From Christensenella tenuis (lineage in GTDB: Bacteria; Bacillota; Clostridia; Christensenellales; Christensenellaceae), in NCBI RefSeq assembly GCF_014287795.1, contig NZ_JACOON010000005.1:1-64000 (forward strand): a stretch of DNA of 64,000 nucleotides, read 5' to 3'. Numbering within the stretch: the stretch's first letter is position 1; each line of letters starts with the position of its first letter. The notes beneath the pieces are model-generated. The model was not told where the DNA came from. It searched no databases and saw only the letters and a list, made by a program, of their open reading frames with translations. Of the stretch, positions 36,153 through 44,595 are shown one piece after another. Both the position numbers and the translations under genes were made by a program.

Positions 36153-37421
36153 ATGGCGGACACATCAAGACAAAGACTGGTCAAAACATTGAATCACGAG
36201 GATCCGGGCAAGGTGGTTGTGGATCTTGGCAGCTCGCTGGTAACGGGAATTTCGGCGGTGGCGCTTTCGCGCCTGCGCGATGCGCTCGGGCTGGAAAAGC
36301 GGCTGGTGAAGGTTTACGAACCCATGCAGGTCCTGGGGCTGGTGGAAGACGACGTCCTTGAAGCGCTGGGGGTCGATGTAGTCGGCATAAGCACGCCGTA
36401 TACGTGCTATGGAAACAAGAATGAAAACTGGATTCCGTGGCAGGTGCGGGGCGTAGACGTCCTGGTGGGGGAAGGATTTGAAACCACGATGGACGAAGAG
36501 GGAAACACCTATGTCTATCCGCAGGGCGACCGGTCCGTACCGCCGAGCGCTAAAATGCCCGCAGACGGCTATTATTTTGACAACATCGTGCGCCAGGGCG
36601 ATATCAGCCATGAGAACCTGAATGGCCGCGAAGATTTTAAAAATGATTTCGCCTGCATGACGGATGCAGTGGTGGAATCGATCCGGGAGCGCACGGAATA
36701 TTATTACAACCATACAGGCTATGGCATCAACATTGGCAATTTCATGTGCGGCCCCGGGGATGCGGCGGCAATTCCGGGTGCGGGCCAGAAAGAGACAAAA
36801 GGTATCCGCAGCATGGAAGAATGGCTCGTCGCGCACTATACGGAGCCGGAATATGTGCATGACGTTTATGATTACCTTGTGGAGGAAGCGCTTAAATCCT
36901 ATGCGAAGCTAAAAGAGGCACTGGGCGATATGCCGCAGGTTATCCAGGTCAGCGGTACGGATTTCGGCACGCAGCGTACGGAATTTATTTCGCCGGATAT
37001 GTATCGGGAATTCTATAAACCGTATCATGTTAAGGTCAACAAATGGATCCATGAAAATACGAACTGGAAGGTGATGTACCATACGTGCGGCTCCATTGTT
37101 AATCTGCTGGACGACCTCGCAGAGGCAGGAATCGATATTCTGAACCCGGTGCAGTGCTCGGCGGAAGGGATGGATCCGCATATGCTTAAAGAGAAATACG
37201 GCGACAAATTTGTATTCTGGGGCGGCGGTGTGGATACGCAGAAAACGCTGCCGTTCGGCACGCCGGACGAAGTATATGACGAAGTCGCGGAACGGCTGAA
37301 AATCTTTGCGCCGGGCGGCGGATTTGTGTTCAATTCGATCCATAATATTCAGGCGCCTACGCCGACAGAGAATATTTTGGCCATGTTCGAAGCGGTCAAA
37401 GACTATAATAAAGATAAATAA
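36153..37421 (+). CDS. Uroporphyrinogen decarboxylase-like (UroD/MtaA family) protein
   Basis: A 422-residue protein with the UroD TIM-barrel fold: RQRLVKTLNHEDPGKVVVDLG at the N-terminus and, late in the protein, VMYHTCGSIVNLLDDLAEAGIDILNPVQ and GGFVFNSIHNIQAPTPTENI. Such proteins lack heme context and are related to cobalamin methyltransferases, but many in Clostridia lie in sugar clusters with no known reaction. His and Cys of HTCG sit where MtaA-type enzymes bind zinc. ATG 36153 follows GGGGAGG. It is the first structural gene after the LacI regulator. Confidence 0.82.
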   Translation: MADTSRQRLVKTLNHEDPGKVVVDLGSSLVTGISAVALSRLRDALGLEKRLVKVYEPMQVLGLVEDDVLEALGVDVVGISTPYTCYGNKNENWIPWQVRGVDVLVGEGFETTMDEEGNTYVYPQGDRSVPPSAKMPADGYYFDNIVRQGDISHENLNGREDFKNDFACMTDAVVESIRERTEYYYNHTGYGINIGNFMCGPGDAAAIPGAGQKETKGIRSMEEWLVAHYTEPEYVHDVYDYLVEEALKSYAKLKEALGDMPQVIQVSGTDFGTQRTEFISPDMYREFYKPYHVKVNKWIHENTNWKVMYHTCGSIVNLLDDLAEAGIDILNPVQCSAEGMDPHMLKEKYGDKFVFWGGGVDTQKTLPFGTPDEVYDEVAERLKIFAPGGGFVFNSIHNIQAPTPTENILAMFEAVKDYNKDK

Positions 37422-37482
37422 AAATTCATGCCGGGGCAGCTTTCAAGCCGCCTGGCATGAACAGGAAAAGGAATCTTCTATC

Positions 37483-37526
37483 AAAACGGCAAAGGCCCCG
37501 TCATTCAGCGGGGCCTTTGCCGTTTG
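37483..37526. terminator. Strong bidirectional terminator
   Basis: AAACGGCAAAGGCCCCG and its near-perfect complement flank a seven-base loop. T-rich and A-rich flanks on either side make it suitable for both the UroD-like gene (+) and the convergent SDR gene (-). Confidence 0.93.
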
Positions 37527-37554
37527 ATTTCCTGCCGTGTTTTTTACAGTAGAA

Positions 37555-38340
37555 TTATTTTCCGGTTTCCGCATATTCGTGTGCGCGGTAAGGATTCTGT
37601 ACTTTGAAAAATCCGCCGTCTACGCCGATAATTTCCCCCGTCACATAGCCTGCTTCAGGGGAAGAAAGGAAAGCGACGAGCGCTGCCGCTTCTTCGCCGG
37701 TACCAAAGCGTTTCAAAGCAATCTGCTTCACTTGGACGTCGCCGCGCTCACGAATCATGCCGTCCGTCATATCCGTGTGGATGATGCCCGGCGCGTAGGC
37801 GTTTACGGTAATGTCATACGGTGCAAGTTCCCCTGCCATAATCTTGGTAAACATATTGACGGCGGCCTTGCTGCAGCCATAGCCCACAAGCCCTACGTCC
37901 GCAAGCGTCGCGGAAATAGAAGAAGCGTTGACAATTCTGCCGTATTTGTTTTTCTTCATATAGGGGATGACGGCTTGCGTCATCAAAAACTGGCTTTTGA
38001 AATTGATGCTCATATAACGGTCGAGGTCGTCTTCGGTCATATCTTCAAGAAAGGCAAAATCGAAAATTCCCGCGTTATTGACAAGGATATCGATCCGCCC
38101 GAACCGATCGCCCACCGTTTTCACGATCCTGTCAACGTCCGCTTTTTTGCTGACGTCGCCCTGAATGACGTCCGATTGCGGGGAAAGTTTCTGTAGCTCC
38201 TCCTTTACTTCCAGCGCGCTCTGTTCGTTGGAGCGGTAAACCGCGACCACGATATCGCCCCTTTCGGCGAGCGCCAGACTCATACTCTTGCCCATGCCGC
38301 GCGTTCCGCCTGTTATAATTGCAACTCTTTGTTCACTCAT
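37555..38340 (-). CDS. SDR-family oxidoreductase (3-oxoacyl-ACP reductase-like)
   Basis: A 261-residue Rossmann-fold dehydrogenase: cofactor motif TGGTRGMGKS, NNAG in DILVNNAGIF, catalytic Ser-Tyr-Lys in NASSIS...YGCSKAA, and the VTGEIIGVDGG end. An acidic residue is absent after the second strand (VAVYRSNEQS), so NADPH use is plausible. The start at 38340 has GAGGTG upstream. It is divergent from the operon at 38988 across a 650-base region with two palindromic operators. Confidence 0.93.
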   Translation of the reverse strand: MSEQRVAIITGGTRGMGKSMSLALAERGDIVVAVYRSNEQSALEVKEELQKLSPQSDVIQGDVSKKADVDRIVKTVGDRFGRIDILVNNAGIFDFAFLEDMTEDDLDRYMSINFKSQFLMTQAVIPYMKKNKYGRIVNASSISATLADVGLVGYGCSKAAVNMFTKIMAGELAPYDITVNAYAPGIIHTDMTDGMIRERGDVQVKQIALKRFGTGEEAAALVAFLSSPEAGYVTGEIIGVDGGFFKVQNPYRAHEYAETGK

Positions 38341-38491
38341 TGTTTTCACCTCGTCGATTTTATCTTTCTTTAAGAGAGAGCTTAAACGTTTTCTGTTAAA
38401 TAACATTTTCACATAAAAATGATAATTTAGAACAAAACTCTTAAAATTTCTTTCATTTTAGCAAGGCAAAGCGGTGCTTGTCAATCATTTT

Positions 38492-38506
38492 TTTGAACGT
38501 TCCAAA
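38492..38506. promoter_or_regulatory. Upstream GAACGTTC operator copy
   Basis: TTTGAACGTTCCAAA is a near-perfect palindrome sharing its core (GAACGTTC) with the perfect copy at 38581-38590. It lies between the minus-strand SDR gene and the plus-strand promoter. Confidence 0.65.
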
Positions 38507-38533
38507 AAAATTTGGAAATTTTGAAAAAAGTTA

Positions 38534-38562
38534 TTGCTTTTGAAAAAACCGTGTGATAGAAT
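38534..38562 (+). promoter_or_regulatory. Promoter of the SDR-transporter operon
   Basis: TTGCTT (38534-38539) and TAGAAT (38557-38562) with a 17-base spacer, flanked by the two GAACGTTC palindromes. Confidence 0.6.
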
Positions 38563-38580
38563 ACAACCAATAAAACGAAT

Positions 38581-38590
38581 GGAACGTTCC
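38581..38590. promoter_or_regulatory. GGAACGTTCC operator
   Basis: A perfect 10-bp palindrome about 18 bases downstream of the -10 element. With the copy at 38492-38506 it could support repression by looping. Confidence 0.65.
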
Positions 38591-38987
38591 AATATGAATG
38601 GCCGTTCGATGATAAATAAGCATTTAAATTTTTATAGTATTTTATAGTATACTTTTGCGTACGGGAGAAAAGGCATAAAAAAAACGCCCAAATGGGCGTT
38701 GAAGATGTAGAAATTCAGGATTCTTAAAAGTATAGTCAAAAGTATAGATAGAGAAATCAAAGAACAACAAACTGCATACTGATACCAGAAGCAAAAGGGC
38801 CGTGCGCCCGGTGCGTCTTGTTTGCAGCGACATCTGAACAACCGGACACATTGTCTCCCGTAAAGGTTGCGGGGCAAAGGAGCGGTAATCGTATCGCCAG
38901 GGAGCGAAGGAAGAACCGCCGCTATATACGCTTTTCCGGGCAGGGTCTGCGCAGACAGGGAATCTGAAAAATTCGGAGGGTTTATTA
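38591..38987 (+). promoter_or_regulatory. Long 5' leader of the SDR-transporter operon
   Basis: About 400 bases without a coding frame separate the promoter from the SDR start. Two AAAAGTATAG direct repeats (38727 and 38739) and a leftward terminator (38674-38701) lie inside. On the minus strand TTGTTG (38770-38765) and TATACT (38746-38741) could promote a short antisense RNA of roughly 60 bases ending at that terminator. No riboswitch is recognised. Confidence 0.4.
38674..38701 (-). terminator. Leftward rho-independent terminator inside the leader
   Basis: Read on the minus strand, AACGCCCA/TGGGCGTT with a two-base loop is followed by TTTTTTTTATG. No annotated minus-strand gene ends here. 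Confidence 0.75.
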
Positions 38988-39767
38988 ATGAACGTCATGG
39001 ACAGGTTTTCAATGAAGGGAAAAGCCAGTGTTATCACGGGCGCTGCGCAAGGTCTTGGGCAGGCAATGGCGGAAGCGCTTGCATCCGCGGGTTCCGATAT
39101 TGTAATTGCTGAAATCAATACGGATCTGGCTGCCGAAACGGCGAAGGAAATTGCCAAAACCTATGGCGTGCGCGCGGAAGCGGTTCAGTGCGATGTTACC
39201 TCCCCGGAAGATAACCGGAAATTGGTAGAATATACGGTAAACACATTCGGTAAAATTGACGTTATGGTAAACAATGCCGGGATTGTAAAACATATTCCAG
39301 CGGAAGATGTAAAACCGGAGGAATGGCTCGCGGTAATAGGCGTCAACCTCAACGGCGTATTCTTCGGCGCACAGGCGGCAGGCCGCGCGATGATCAAGCA
39401 GGGATTTGGCAACATTATTAATACGGCGTCTATGTCCGGGCTGATTGTCAACACACCGCAGCCGCAGGCTTCCTACAACGCATCCAAAGCGGGGGTAATC
39501 CATCTTACGAAAAGCCTGGCGTGCGAATGGGCGCCTTACAATATCCGGGTCAATGCAATTTGCCCCGGCTATATGCAGACGGAAATGACGAAAAAGATTT
39601 TTGCGGACGGAGGCGAGTGGGTTGATACATGGATGGCAATGTCGCCCATGAAACGCCCGGGGACTCCGGATGAGCTGCAAGGCGTGGTTCTGTACCTCGC
39701 AAGCGATGCATCCACCTTCACAACGGGAACGGCCATTTCTGTAGATGGCGCGTACACCTGCTGGTGA
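38988..39767 (+). CDS. SDR-family oxidoreductase
   Basis: A 259-residue dehydrogenase: ITGAAQGLGQAMAEAL cofactor motif, Glu after the second strand (VIAEINTD) suggesting NAD(H), MVNNAGIV, catalytic Ser in TASMSGL and Tyr-Asn-Ala-Ser-Lys (YNASKAG), and SVDGAYTCW at the C-terminus. GGAGGG precedes ATG 38988. It is first in the transporter operon and probably oxidises or reduces the imported sugar or polyol. Confidence 0.93.
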   Translation: MNVMDRFSMKGKASVITGAAQGLGQAMAEALASAGSDIVIAEINTDLAAETAKEIAKTYGVRAEAVQCDVTSPEDNRKLVEYTVNTFGKIDVMVNNAGIVKHIPAEDVKPEEWLAVIGVNLNGVFFGAQAAGRAMIKQGFGNIINTASMSGLIVNTPQPQASYNASKAGVIHLTKSLACEWAPYNIRVNAICPGYMQTEMTKKIFADGGEWVDTWMAMSPMKRPGTPDELQGVVLYLASDASTFTTGTAISVDGAYTCW

Positions 39768-39857
39768 GAATCAGCAATACCATTGTTTCATGATACGGCC
39801 AATGGCTGTATGTGATATATTTGGGCAATTTGCCCTGGCATTATAGGGAGGAAAATT

Positions 39858-40853
39858 ATGAGTAACCAGACCGGAACAGAACTTTCCGCCAGGAAGAGCG
39901 GAAAATTCGGACAAATTATGGCAAAGCCGGAAATGACGGCGCTCGTCGCACTCATTGCATTGTGCATCATCATGTGCGTCCTGAGGCCTGAAACGTTTCC
40001 GACACCAACGAATGTGTTCAACATCATCAGACAGTTCTCGCTGAACGCGATCCTCGCGGTTGGTATGGGCCTGATTATCATCACGACGGGCATTGACCTT
40101 TCCGTCGGATCGGTTATCGCGGCTTCAGCGGCATTCGGCACGTACATTGCGCGTGCGAACGAAGGCACACCCGGCATCGTCGTACTGCTGCTCATCCTGG
40201 GCTTTGGCGCAGGCATGGGGCTTGCAAACGGCCTGCTGGTTTCCAAAGTAGGGCTTCCGCCGTTCATCGCGACCCTTGGTATGATGAGTATCGGCAGCGG
40301 TATCGCCCTTTTGATCACCAACGGATCGCCAATCAGCTATGAGCCGACATGGATTTCCGTATTCGGCGGCGGCTATATCGGGCCGGTTCCGGTTTCCGTA
40401 ATTGTCATGGCGGCAATCGTTATTATCGGATTTATCTTTGCAAACAACACCATGACCGGCAGGAACATTTACGCTGTTGGTAACAGCGCGCCGGCAGCGA
40501 AGCTGTCTGGTATCCCGGTCGACAGGATCCTGACCCTCGTGTATGTCATTGAAGGACTTTTGGCAGGCCTGTGCGGACTGCTCTTGGTCGGCCAGATGAA
40601 CAGTGCGGATCCGTCCTTTGGTAAAGGATACGAACTCGACGTTATCGCGGCAGCCGTTATCGGCGGCATCTCGATGTCGGGCGGCGAAGGAAACATCCTC
40701 GGCACGGTCGTCGGCGCGGCGCTCATGGGCGTATTAAAAAATATGTTCGTACAGCTCGCGGTTTCCGGCTACTGGCAGACCGTTATCCTTGGCCTGATTA
40801 TCATCGGCGCGGTTGCGATCGACAGTGTCAGGAAAAAACGCGCAGCCCGTTAA
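39858..40853 (+). CDS. Sugar ABC transporter permease (RbsC type)
   Basis: A 331-residue membrane protein with about ten hydrophobic segments. Signatures of the ribose/xylose/galactose permease family are ITTGIDLSVGSVIAASA, GLANGLLVSKVGLPPFIATLGMMSIGSG and DVIAAAVIGGISMSGGEGNILGTVVGAALMGVL. Two permeases are assumed to form a homodimer. The preceding SDR gene ends 90 bases upstream, and an intercistronic hairpin separates it from the binding protein gene. Confidence 0.94.
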   Translation: MSNQTGTELSARKSGKFGQIMAKPEMTALVALIALCIIMCVLRPETFPTPTNVFNIIRQFSLNAILAVGMGLIIITTGIDLSVGSVIAASAAFGTYIARANEGTPGIVVLLLILGFGAGMGLANGLLVSKVGLPPFIATLGMMSIGSGIALLITNGSPISYEPTWISVFGGGYIGPVPVSVIVMAAIVIIGFIFANNTMTGRNIYAVGNSAPAAKLSGIPVDRILTLVYVIEGLLAGLCGLLLVGQMNSADPSFGKGYELDVIAAAVIGGISMSGGEGNILGTVVGAALMGVLKNMFVQLAVSGYWQTVILGLIIIGAVAIDSVRKKRAAR

Positions 40854-40873
40854 GCGCGGCTTAATTACCCTTG

Positions 40874-40900
40874 TATTCAAACCGGCATGCCGGTTGAATA
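40874..40900 (+). repeat. Intercistronic hairpin before the binding-protein gene
   Basis: TATTCAA and CCGGC arms with their complements form a near-perfect stem. There is no clean T-run. Hairpins at this position often protect upstream mRNA and allow higher expression of the binding protein. Confidence 0.6.
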
Positions 40901-40924
40901 ATAAAAAATCTGGGAGGAAAGATT

Positions 40925-42043
40925 ATGTTAAAAAAGACCTTAGTAACCCTCGTTGCAGTTATTCTCTGCGTAGCGATGCTGGTTGGCTGCTCTGCACCGG
41001 CTGAAACGCCGAGCGCTGAAGCATCCACGGAAGCGTCCACAGAGGCGTCTACGGAAGCTTCGACCGAAGCGTCCACGGAAGCATCTGAGCCGGCTGGCGA
41101 CTTCACGCCCGCTGCGGATCTCGAGATTCCGGCTGGTAAAACGCCGCTGTCTCTGCCTGTAGACCAGGTTGCGGAAGAACCCCTCAAGATCGCTACGATC
41201 ATGGTTCAGAACAACCCCTTCGGTGCGGCTGTTCTCGTAGGCCAGAACTGGGCAAAAGAAGTTCTTGCCGACAGGAACTGCACGGTTGACTGCCTGTCCG
41301 TAGAAGACTTCGATCCTCAGAAATGGACGAGCGTTCTCGAGAACTGCATCGCTTCCGGTTATGATGCGATCACGTTCTTCGGCCTTTCCGAAGCCCTGCA
41401 GCCGACGGTTGACAAGGGCGTTGACGCTGGCATCCTGATGTATGCGTTCAACACGGAACCGGGCGAAAATTCCAAGCGTCAGGCTTATTATGGCCAGGAC
41501 GGTACATACGGCGGCCAGGAATGCGGCAAGAAGCTCGAAGAGCTGATGGGCGGCGAAGGCAAATATGCGATCATCACCGGCGACTTCACGGTTCTCGGTC
41601 ATGAACTCAGAAGAAAAGGCGCTCACGAAATCCTTGATGCGAACGATAAGCTGGAGATGGTAGCTGAAGTTGAGAACAACGATAAGGCTGAAGAAGCTTA
41701 CACGCAGACGACAAACATCCTGACGGCAAATCCGGACCTCAAAGGCCTGTATGTAACGGCTGGCGGCCCGTCCGGCGCTGCGAAGGCTCTGGAAGACATG
41801 GGCCTGCAGGATCAGGTAATGCTGGTATGCCATGACGTTCTTGCTGAATCCGCTCCGTACATTGCGAACGGAACGATCAAGGGCTGCATGGACCAGGATC
41901 CGTTTAACCAGGGTGCACAGCCGGTTATCGACGCGTTCAATCAGCTCGTCGCTGGCGAAGGCCCGAAAGAAGAAATCACATGGTACGAAGGCGTTATGGC
42001 TACGCCTGAAAACGTAAAGGAACTGTTCCCGGAACTGTTCTAA
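40925..42043 (+). CDS. Sugar ABC transporter substrate-binding lipoprotein (RbsB type)
   Basis: A 372-residue protein with a lipoprotein signal (AMLVGC, Cys22) and an unusual linker of about 25 residues built from Ser-Thr-Glu-Ala repeats. The type I periplasmic-binding domain follows (about residues 75-370): KIATIMVQNNPFGAAVLVGQNW, ASGYDAITFFGLSEALQPTVDKG, and GGPSGAAKALEDMG. It binds the substrate of the cluster, probably a pentose-like sugar or derivative. The repeat linker likely just spaces the domain from the membrane. Confidence 0.94.
   Translation: MLKKTLVTLVAVILCVAMLVGCSAPAETPSAEASTEASTEASTEASTEASTEASEPAGDFTPAADLEIPAGKTPLSLPVDQVAEEPLKIATIMVQNNPFGAAVLVGQNWAKEVLADRNCTVDCLSVEDFDPQKWTSVLENCIASGYDAITFFGLSEALQPTVDKGVDAGILMYAFNTEPGENSKRQAYYGQDGTYGGQECGKKLEELMGGEGKYAIITGDFTVLGHELRRKGAHEILDANDKLEMVAEVENNDKAEEAYTQTTNILTANPDLKGLYVTAGGPSGAAKALEDMGLQDQVMLVCHDVLAESAPYIANGTIKGCMDQDPFNQGAQPVIDAFNQLVAGEGPKEEITWYEGVMATPENVKELFPELF
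41018..41086 (+). repeat. Tandem 12-bp coding repeats (EAST)
   Basis: Five to six imperfect 12-base units each encoding Glu-Ala-Ser-Thr form the lipoprotein linker. The codons vary between units, so the repeats are partly diverged and not a recent expansion. Confidence 0.85.
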
Positions 42044-42051
42044 GCGGAAAA

Positions 42052-42098
42052 GTGTTTGAGGATGTGGGACTGCGCGCTGCGCAGTCCCGGTCCTTCAA
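42052..42098 (+). repeat. Intercistronic hairpin between the binding protein and ATPase genes
   Basis: GGGACTGCGC paired with GCGCAGTCCC around a three-base loop, extended by TTTGAGGA/TCCTTCAAA outer pairing. It ends in A residues and not T residues, so it is probably an mRNA-stability element. Confidence 0.65.
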
Positions 42099-42116
42099 AA
42101 AACGGAGGTTATTAAT

Positions 42117-43655
42117 ATGAGCAAAGATCTCATTTGCAAAATCAACGGCATATCTAAGATCTTCCCAGGTGTTAGAGCTCTTGATAACGTAAGTTTTGAT
42201 ATTTACAGCGGCGAGGTGCACGCGGTTGTCGGTGAAAACGGCGCGGGCAAATCGACACTGATGAATATACTGTCCGGAGTCTATCCGGCGGAAGAAGGAA
42301 CAGTTGAATTTGAAGGGAAGGAAGTTCACTTCAGAGAGCCGAAGGAAGCGCAGGAAGCGGGAATCGCAATGATCCACCAGGAACTGTCGCTCGCGCAGCA
42401 TATGACGGCTGCGGAAAACGTGTACATCGGCAGGATGCCTAAAAAGGGAATGTTGATCGACCGGGCAAAGATGTATAAAGACACGCAGGACTTTTTGAAC
42501 GAACTTGGAATTGACTATATCAGCCCCCGGGCGCTCGTTAAGAATCTGAGCGTATCCGAACAACAGCTTCTGGAAATTGTAAAAGCAATGTCTTTCCGTT
42601 CCAAGATGCTGATTATGGACGAACCGACGGCTTCCCTTACGGAAGGTGAAATTAAGTTCCTGCTCAAGATTGTGGATAATCTGCGCAAGAACGGCGTTGC
42701 AATCCTCTACATTTCCCACAAATTAGAAGAAATTATGGAGATTGCGGATAAAATTACAGTGCTGCGCGACGGAAAGCATATCGAAACACGTGAAAAGAAG
42801 GATATGGATGAACAGACGATGATCAACCTGATGGTTGGACGCGAGTTCGACCAGTCTGCGCACCGTGAGTTCCTGAACGATTATGATACGCGCAAGCCCA
42901 TCCTTGAGGTGGAAAACCTTTCGGATGCACGCGGCCGCGTAAAGAATGTTTCTTTCAAACTATATGAAGGCGAAGTGCTTGGCCTCACCGGCCTTGTCGG
43001 CGCAGGGCGCTCCGAGCTTTTGGAAACGATTTTCGGTGCGCATATGAAAACAGGCGGAACCATCAAATTGAGTGGGGAAGAAATTAGAATTAGAAATACG
43101 GAAGACGCAATCAATCATGGTATGGCACTGATTCCAGAAGGCCGGAAGATCCAAGGCCTGTTCCTCAAAATGTCCGTGGAAGACAACATGACAATGGTTT
43201 ACTTAAAGCGCCTGAAGAGTGCGCTTGGCCTCTTAAATAAAAATAAAGTTAAAGGCATCTCGGATGAATATGTGGATAAGCTGAATATTAAAACGCCATC
43301 GCTCCAGCAGTGCGTCAACAACCTTTCCGGCGGTAATCAGCAAAAGACGATCGTTGCGCGCTGGCTGATGAACGGGCCGAAGATCCTGTTTATGGACGAA
43401 CCTACGCATGGTATCGATATCGGCGCAAAATCCGAAATTTACCGCATTATTGATGATCTTGCAAAAGAAGGCGTATCGGTTATTCTTCTCTCTTCGGAAC
43501 TGCCGGAAGTTTTGTCCATTTGCGACAGGATCATGGTAATGCATCATGGGGAACTGAGAGGTATTCTGATGCACGATGAGGCAGACCAGGTGAAGATCAT
43601 GTCTTACACGCTGGATTCTGCGGGATCAGATGCGCGTGCAAGTCAGACCGCTTAA
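42117..43655 (+). CDS. Sugar ABC transporter ATPase (RbsA/MglA type)
   Basis: A 512-residue protein with two fused ABC domains. The first has Walker A GENGAGKSTLMNIL and signature LSVSEQQLLEIVKAM; the second has a degenerate Walker A (GLVGAGRSELLETIFG), signature LSGGNQQKTIVARWL and Walker B ILFMDEPTHGIDIG. This arrangement is standard for RbsA. It completes the importer with the permease and binding protein. Confidence 0.96.
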   Translation: MSKDLICKINGISKIFPGVRALDNVSFDIYSGEVHAVVGENGAGKSTLMNILSGVYPAEEGTVEFEGKEVHFREPKEAQEAGIAMIHQELSLAQHMTAAENVYIGRMPKKGMLIDRAKMYKDTQDFLNELGIDYISPRALVKNLSVSEQQLLEIVKAMSFRSKMLIMDEPTASLTEGEIKFLLKIVDNLRKNGVAILYISHKLEEIMEIADKITVLRDGKHIETREKKDMDEQTMINLMVGREFDQSAHREFLNDYDTRKPILEVENLSDARGRVKNVSFKLYEGEVLGLTGLVGAGRSELLETIFGAHMKTGGTIKLSGEEIRIRNTEDAINHGMALIPEGRKIQGLFLKMSVEDNMTMVYLKRLKSALGLLNKNKVKGISDEYVDKLNIKTPSLQQCVNNLSGGNQQKTIVARWLMNGPKILFMDEPTHGIDIGAKSEIYRIIDDLAKEGVSVILLSSELPEVLSICDRIMVMHHGELRGILMHDEADQVKIMSYTLDSAGSDARASQTA

Positions 43656-43677
43656 TATTGGCATAAGATTTTACAAA

Positions 43678-43723
43678 AGAACAAGGCGGTTTTAGGCTTA
43701 ATTTTTCACCGCCTTGTTTTTTT
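43678..43723 (+). terminator. Terminator after the transporter operon
   Basis: AACAAGGCGGT paired with ACCGCCTTGTT around about 18 bases, then TTTTTTT. Confidence 0.88.
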
Positions 43724-43811
43724 ACGCCGCATAGGCCGGATTCTTGTAGCTTTTTGACATGATTTGCGTTCCACAGGCGGCGGGCAAACCAACCTTTTAA
43801 GGAGGATCAGG

Positions 43812-44579
43812 ATGGCACATAAGGAATTCAACGAAAATTTCGATCTTACGGGAAAACGGGCAATCATCACAGGCGCCGCAAGCGGCATTGGTTTTGAAAT
43901 CGCGAAAATGTATGCACGCAAGGGCGCGGACATTATCGTGTTTGACCGCAGCGAGTCCGAAGAACTGGAACAGTATGTGAAAGGGCTCGGGCGCGAATAT
44001 ATGGCATATCAGGGCGATATCACAAAAGGCGCGGAGCGCCAGGGTCTCGTAGATGCGGTGATCGGGCGTTTCGGTAAAATTGATATCCTCGTGAACTGCG
44101 CAGGAGTTGGCCTGATTGATAAAGCAGTGGATATGACCGAAGAGATGTGGGATCTCACAATGAATGTGAACCTCAAAGGCATGTTTATGCTCAACCAGAT
44201 CGTAGGGCGCACGATGATTGAAAATGGCGGTGGAAAAATCATTAATATGGCGTCGCAGGCAGGAATTGTCGCCCTTGATAAACATATCGCCTATGGCGTG
44301 GCAAAGGCGGGCGTCATCTATATGACGAAACTCCTCTGCTTTGAGTGGGCGCAATATAACATCAATGTCAACGCCATTTCCCCAACCGTTATTTTAACGC
44401 CCATGGGCGAAGCTGCCTGGGAAGGCGAAGTGGGCGAAGCCTTTAAGAAGACGATTCCCGCACGCAGGTTCGGTTATCCGGAAGAGGTTGCGGCATGCGC
44501 GGTGTTCCTCGCGAGCGACGCAGCAAGCCTGATCAACGGGGAGAACCTCGTGATCGACGGCGGCTATACGATTCAATAA
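43812..44579 (+). CDS. SDR-family oxidoreductase (gluconate/sorbitol dehydrogenase-like)
   Basis: A 255-residue dehydrogenase: ITGAASGIGFEIAKMYARKG, Asp after the second strand (IVFDRSE) suggesting NAD(H), LVNCAGVG, catalytic Ser in MASQAG and YGVAKAG, and the LVIDGGYTIQ end. ATG 43812 follows AAGGAGG; an upstream in-frame ATG at 43764 has none. It is 16 bases ahead of the first deoC-like gene, so the two are cotranscribed. This is the third SDR of the cluster. Confidence 0.93.
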   Translation: MAHKEFNENFDLTGKRAIITGAASGIGFEIAKMYARKGADIIVFDRSESEELEQYVKGLGREYMAYQGDITKGAERQGLVDAVIGRFGKIDILVNCAGVGLIDKAVDMTEEMWDLTMNVNLKGMFMLNQIVGRTMIENGGGKIINMASQAGIVALDKHIAYGVAKAGVIYMTKLLCFEWAQYNINVNAISPTVILTPMGEAAWEGEVGEAFKKTIPARRFGYPEEVAACAVFLASDAASLINGENLVIDGGYTIQ

Positions 44580-44595
44580 AGAAAGTGAGAAAATC

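Noticed and set aside
41018..41086. Tandem repeat that might suggest a CRISPR or satellite
   Set aside because: Units are 12 bases, contiguous and in frame, and encode the lipoprotein linker.
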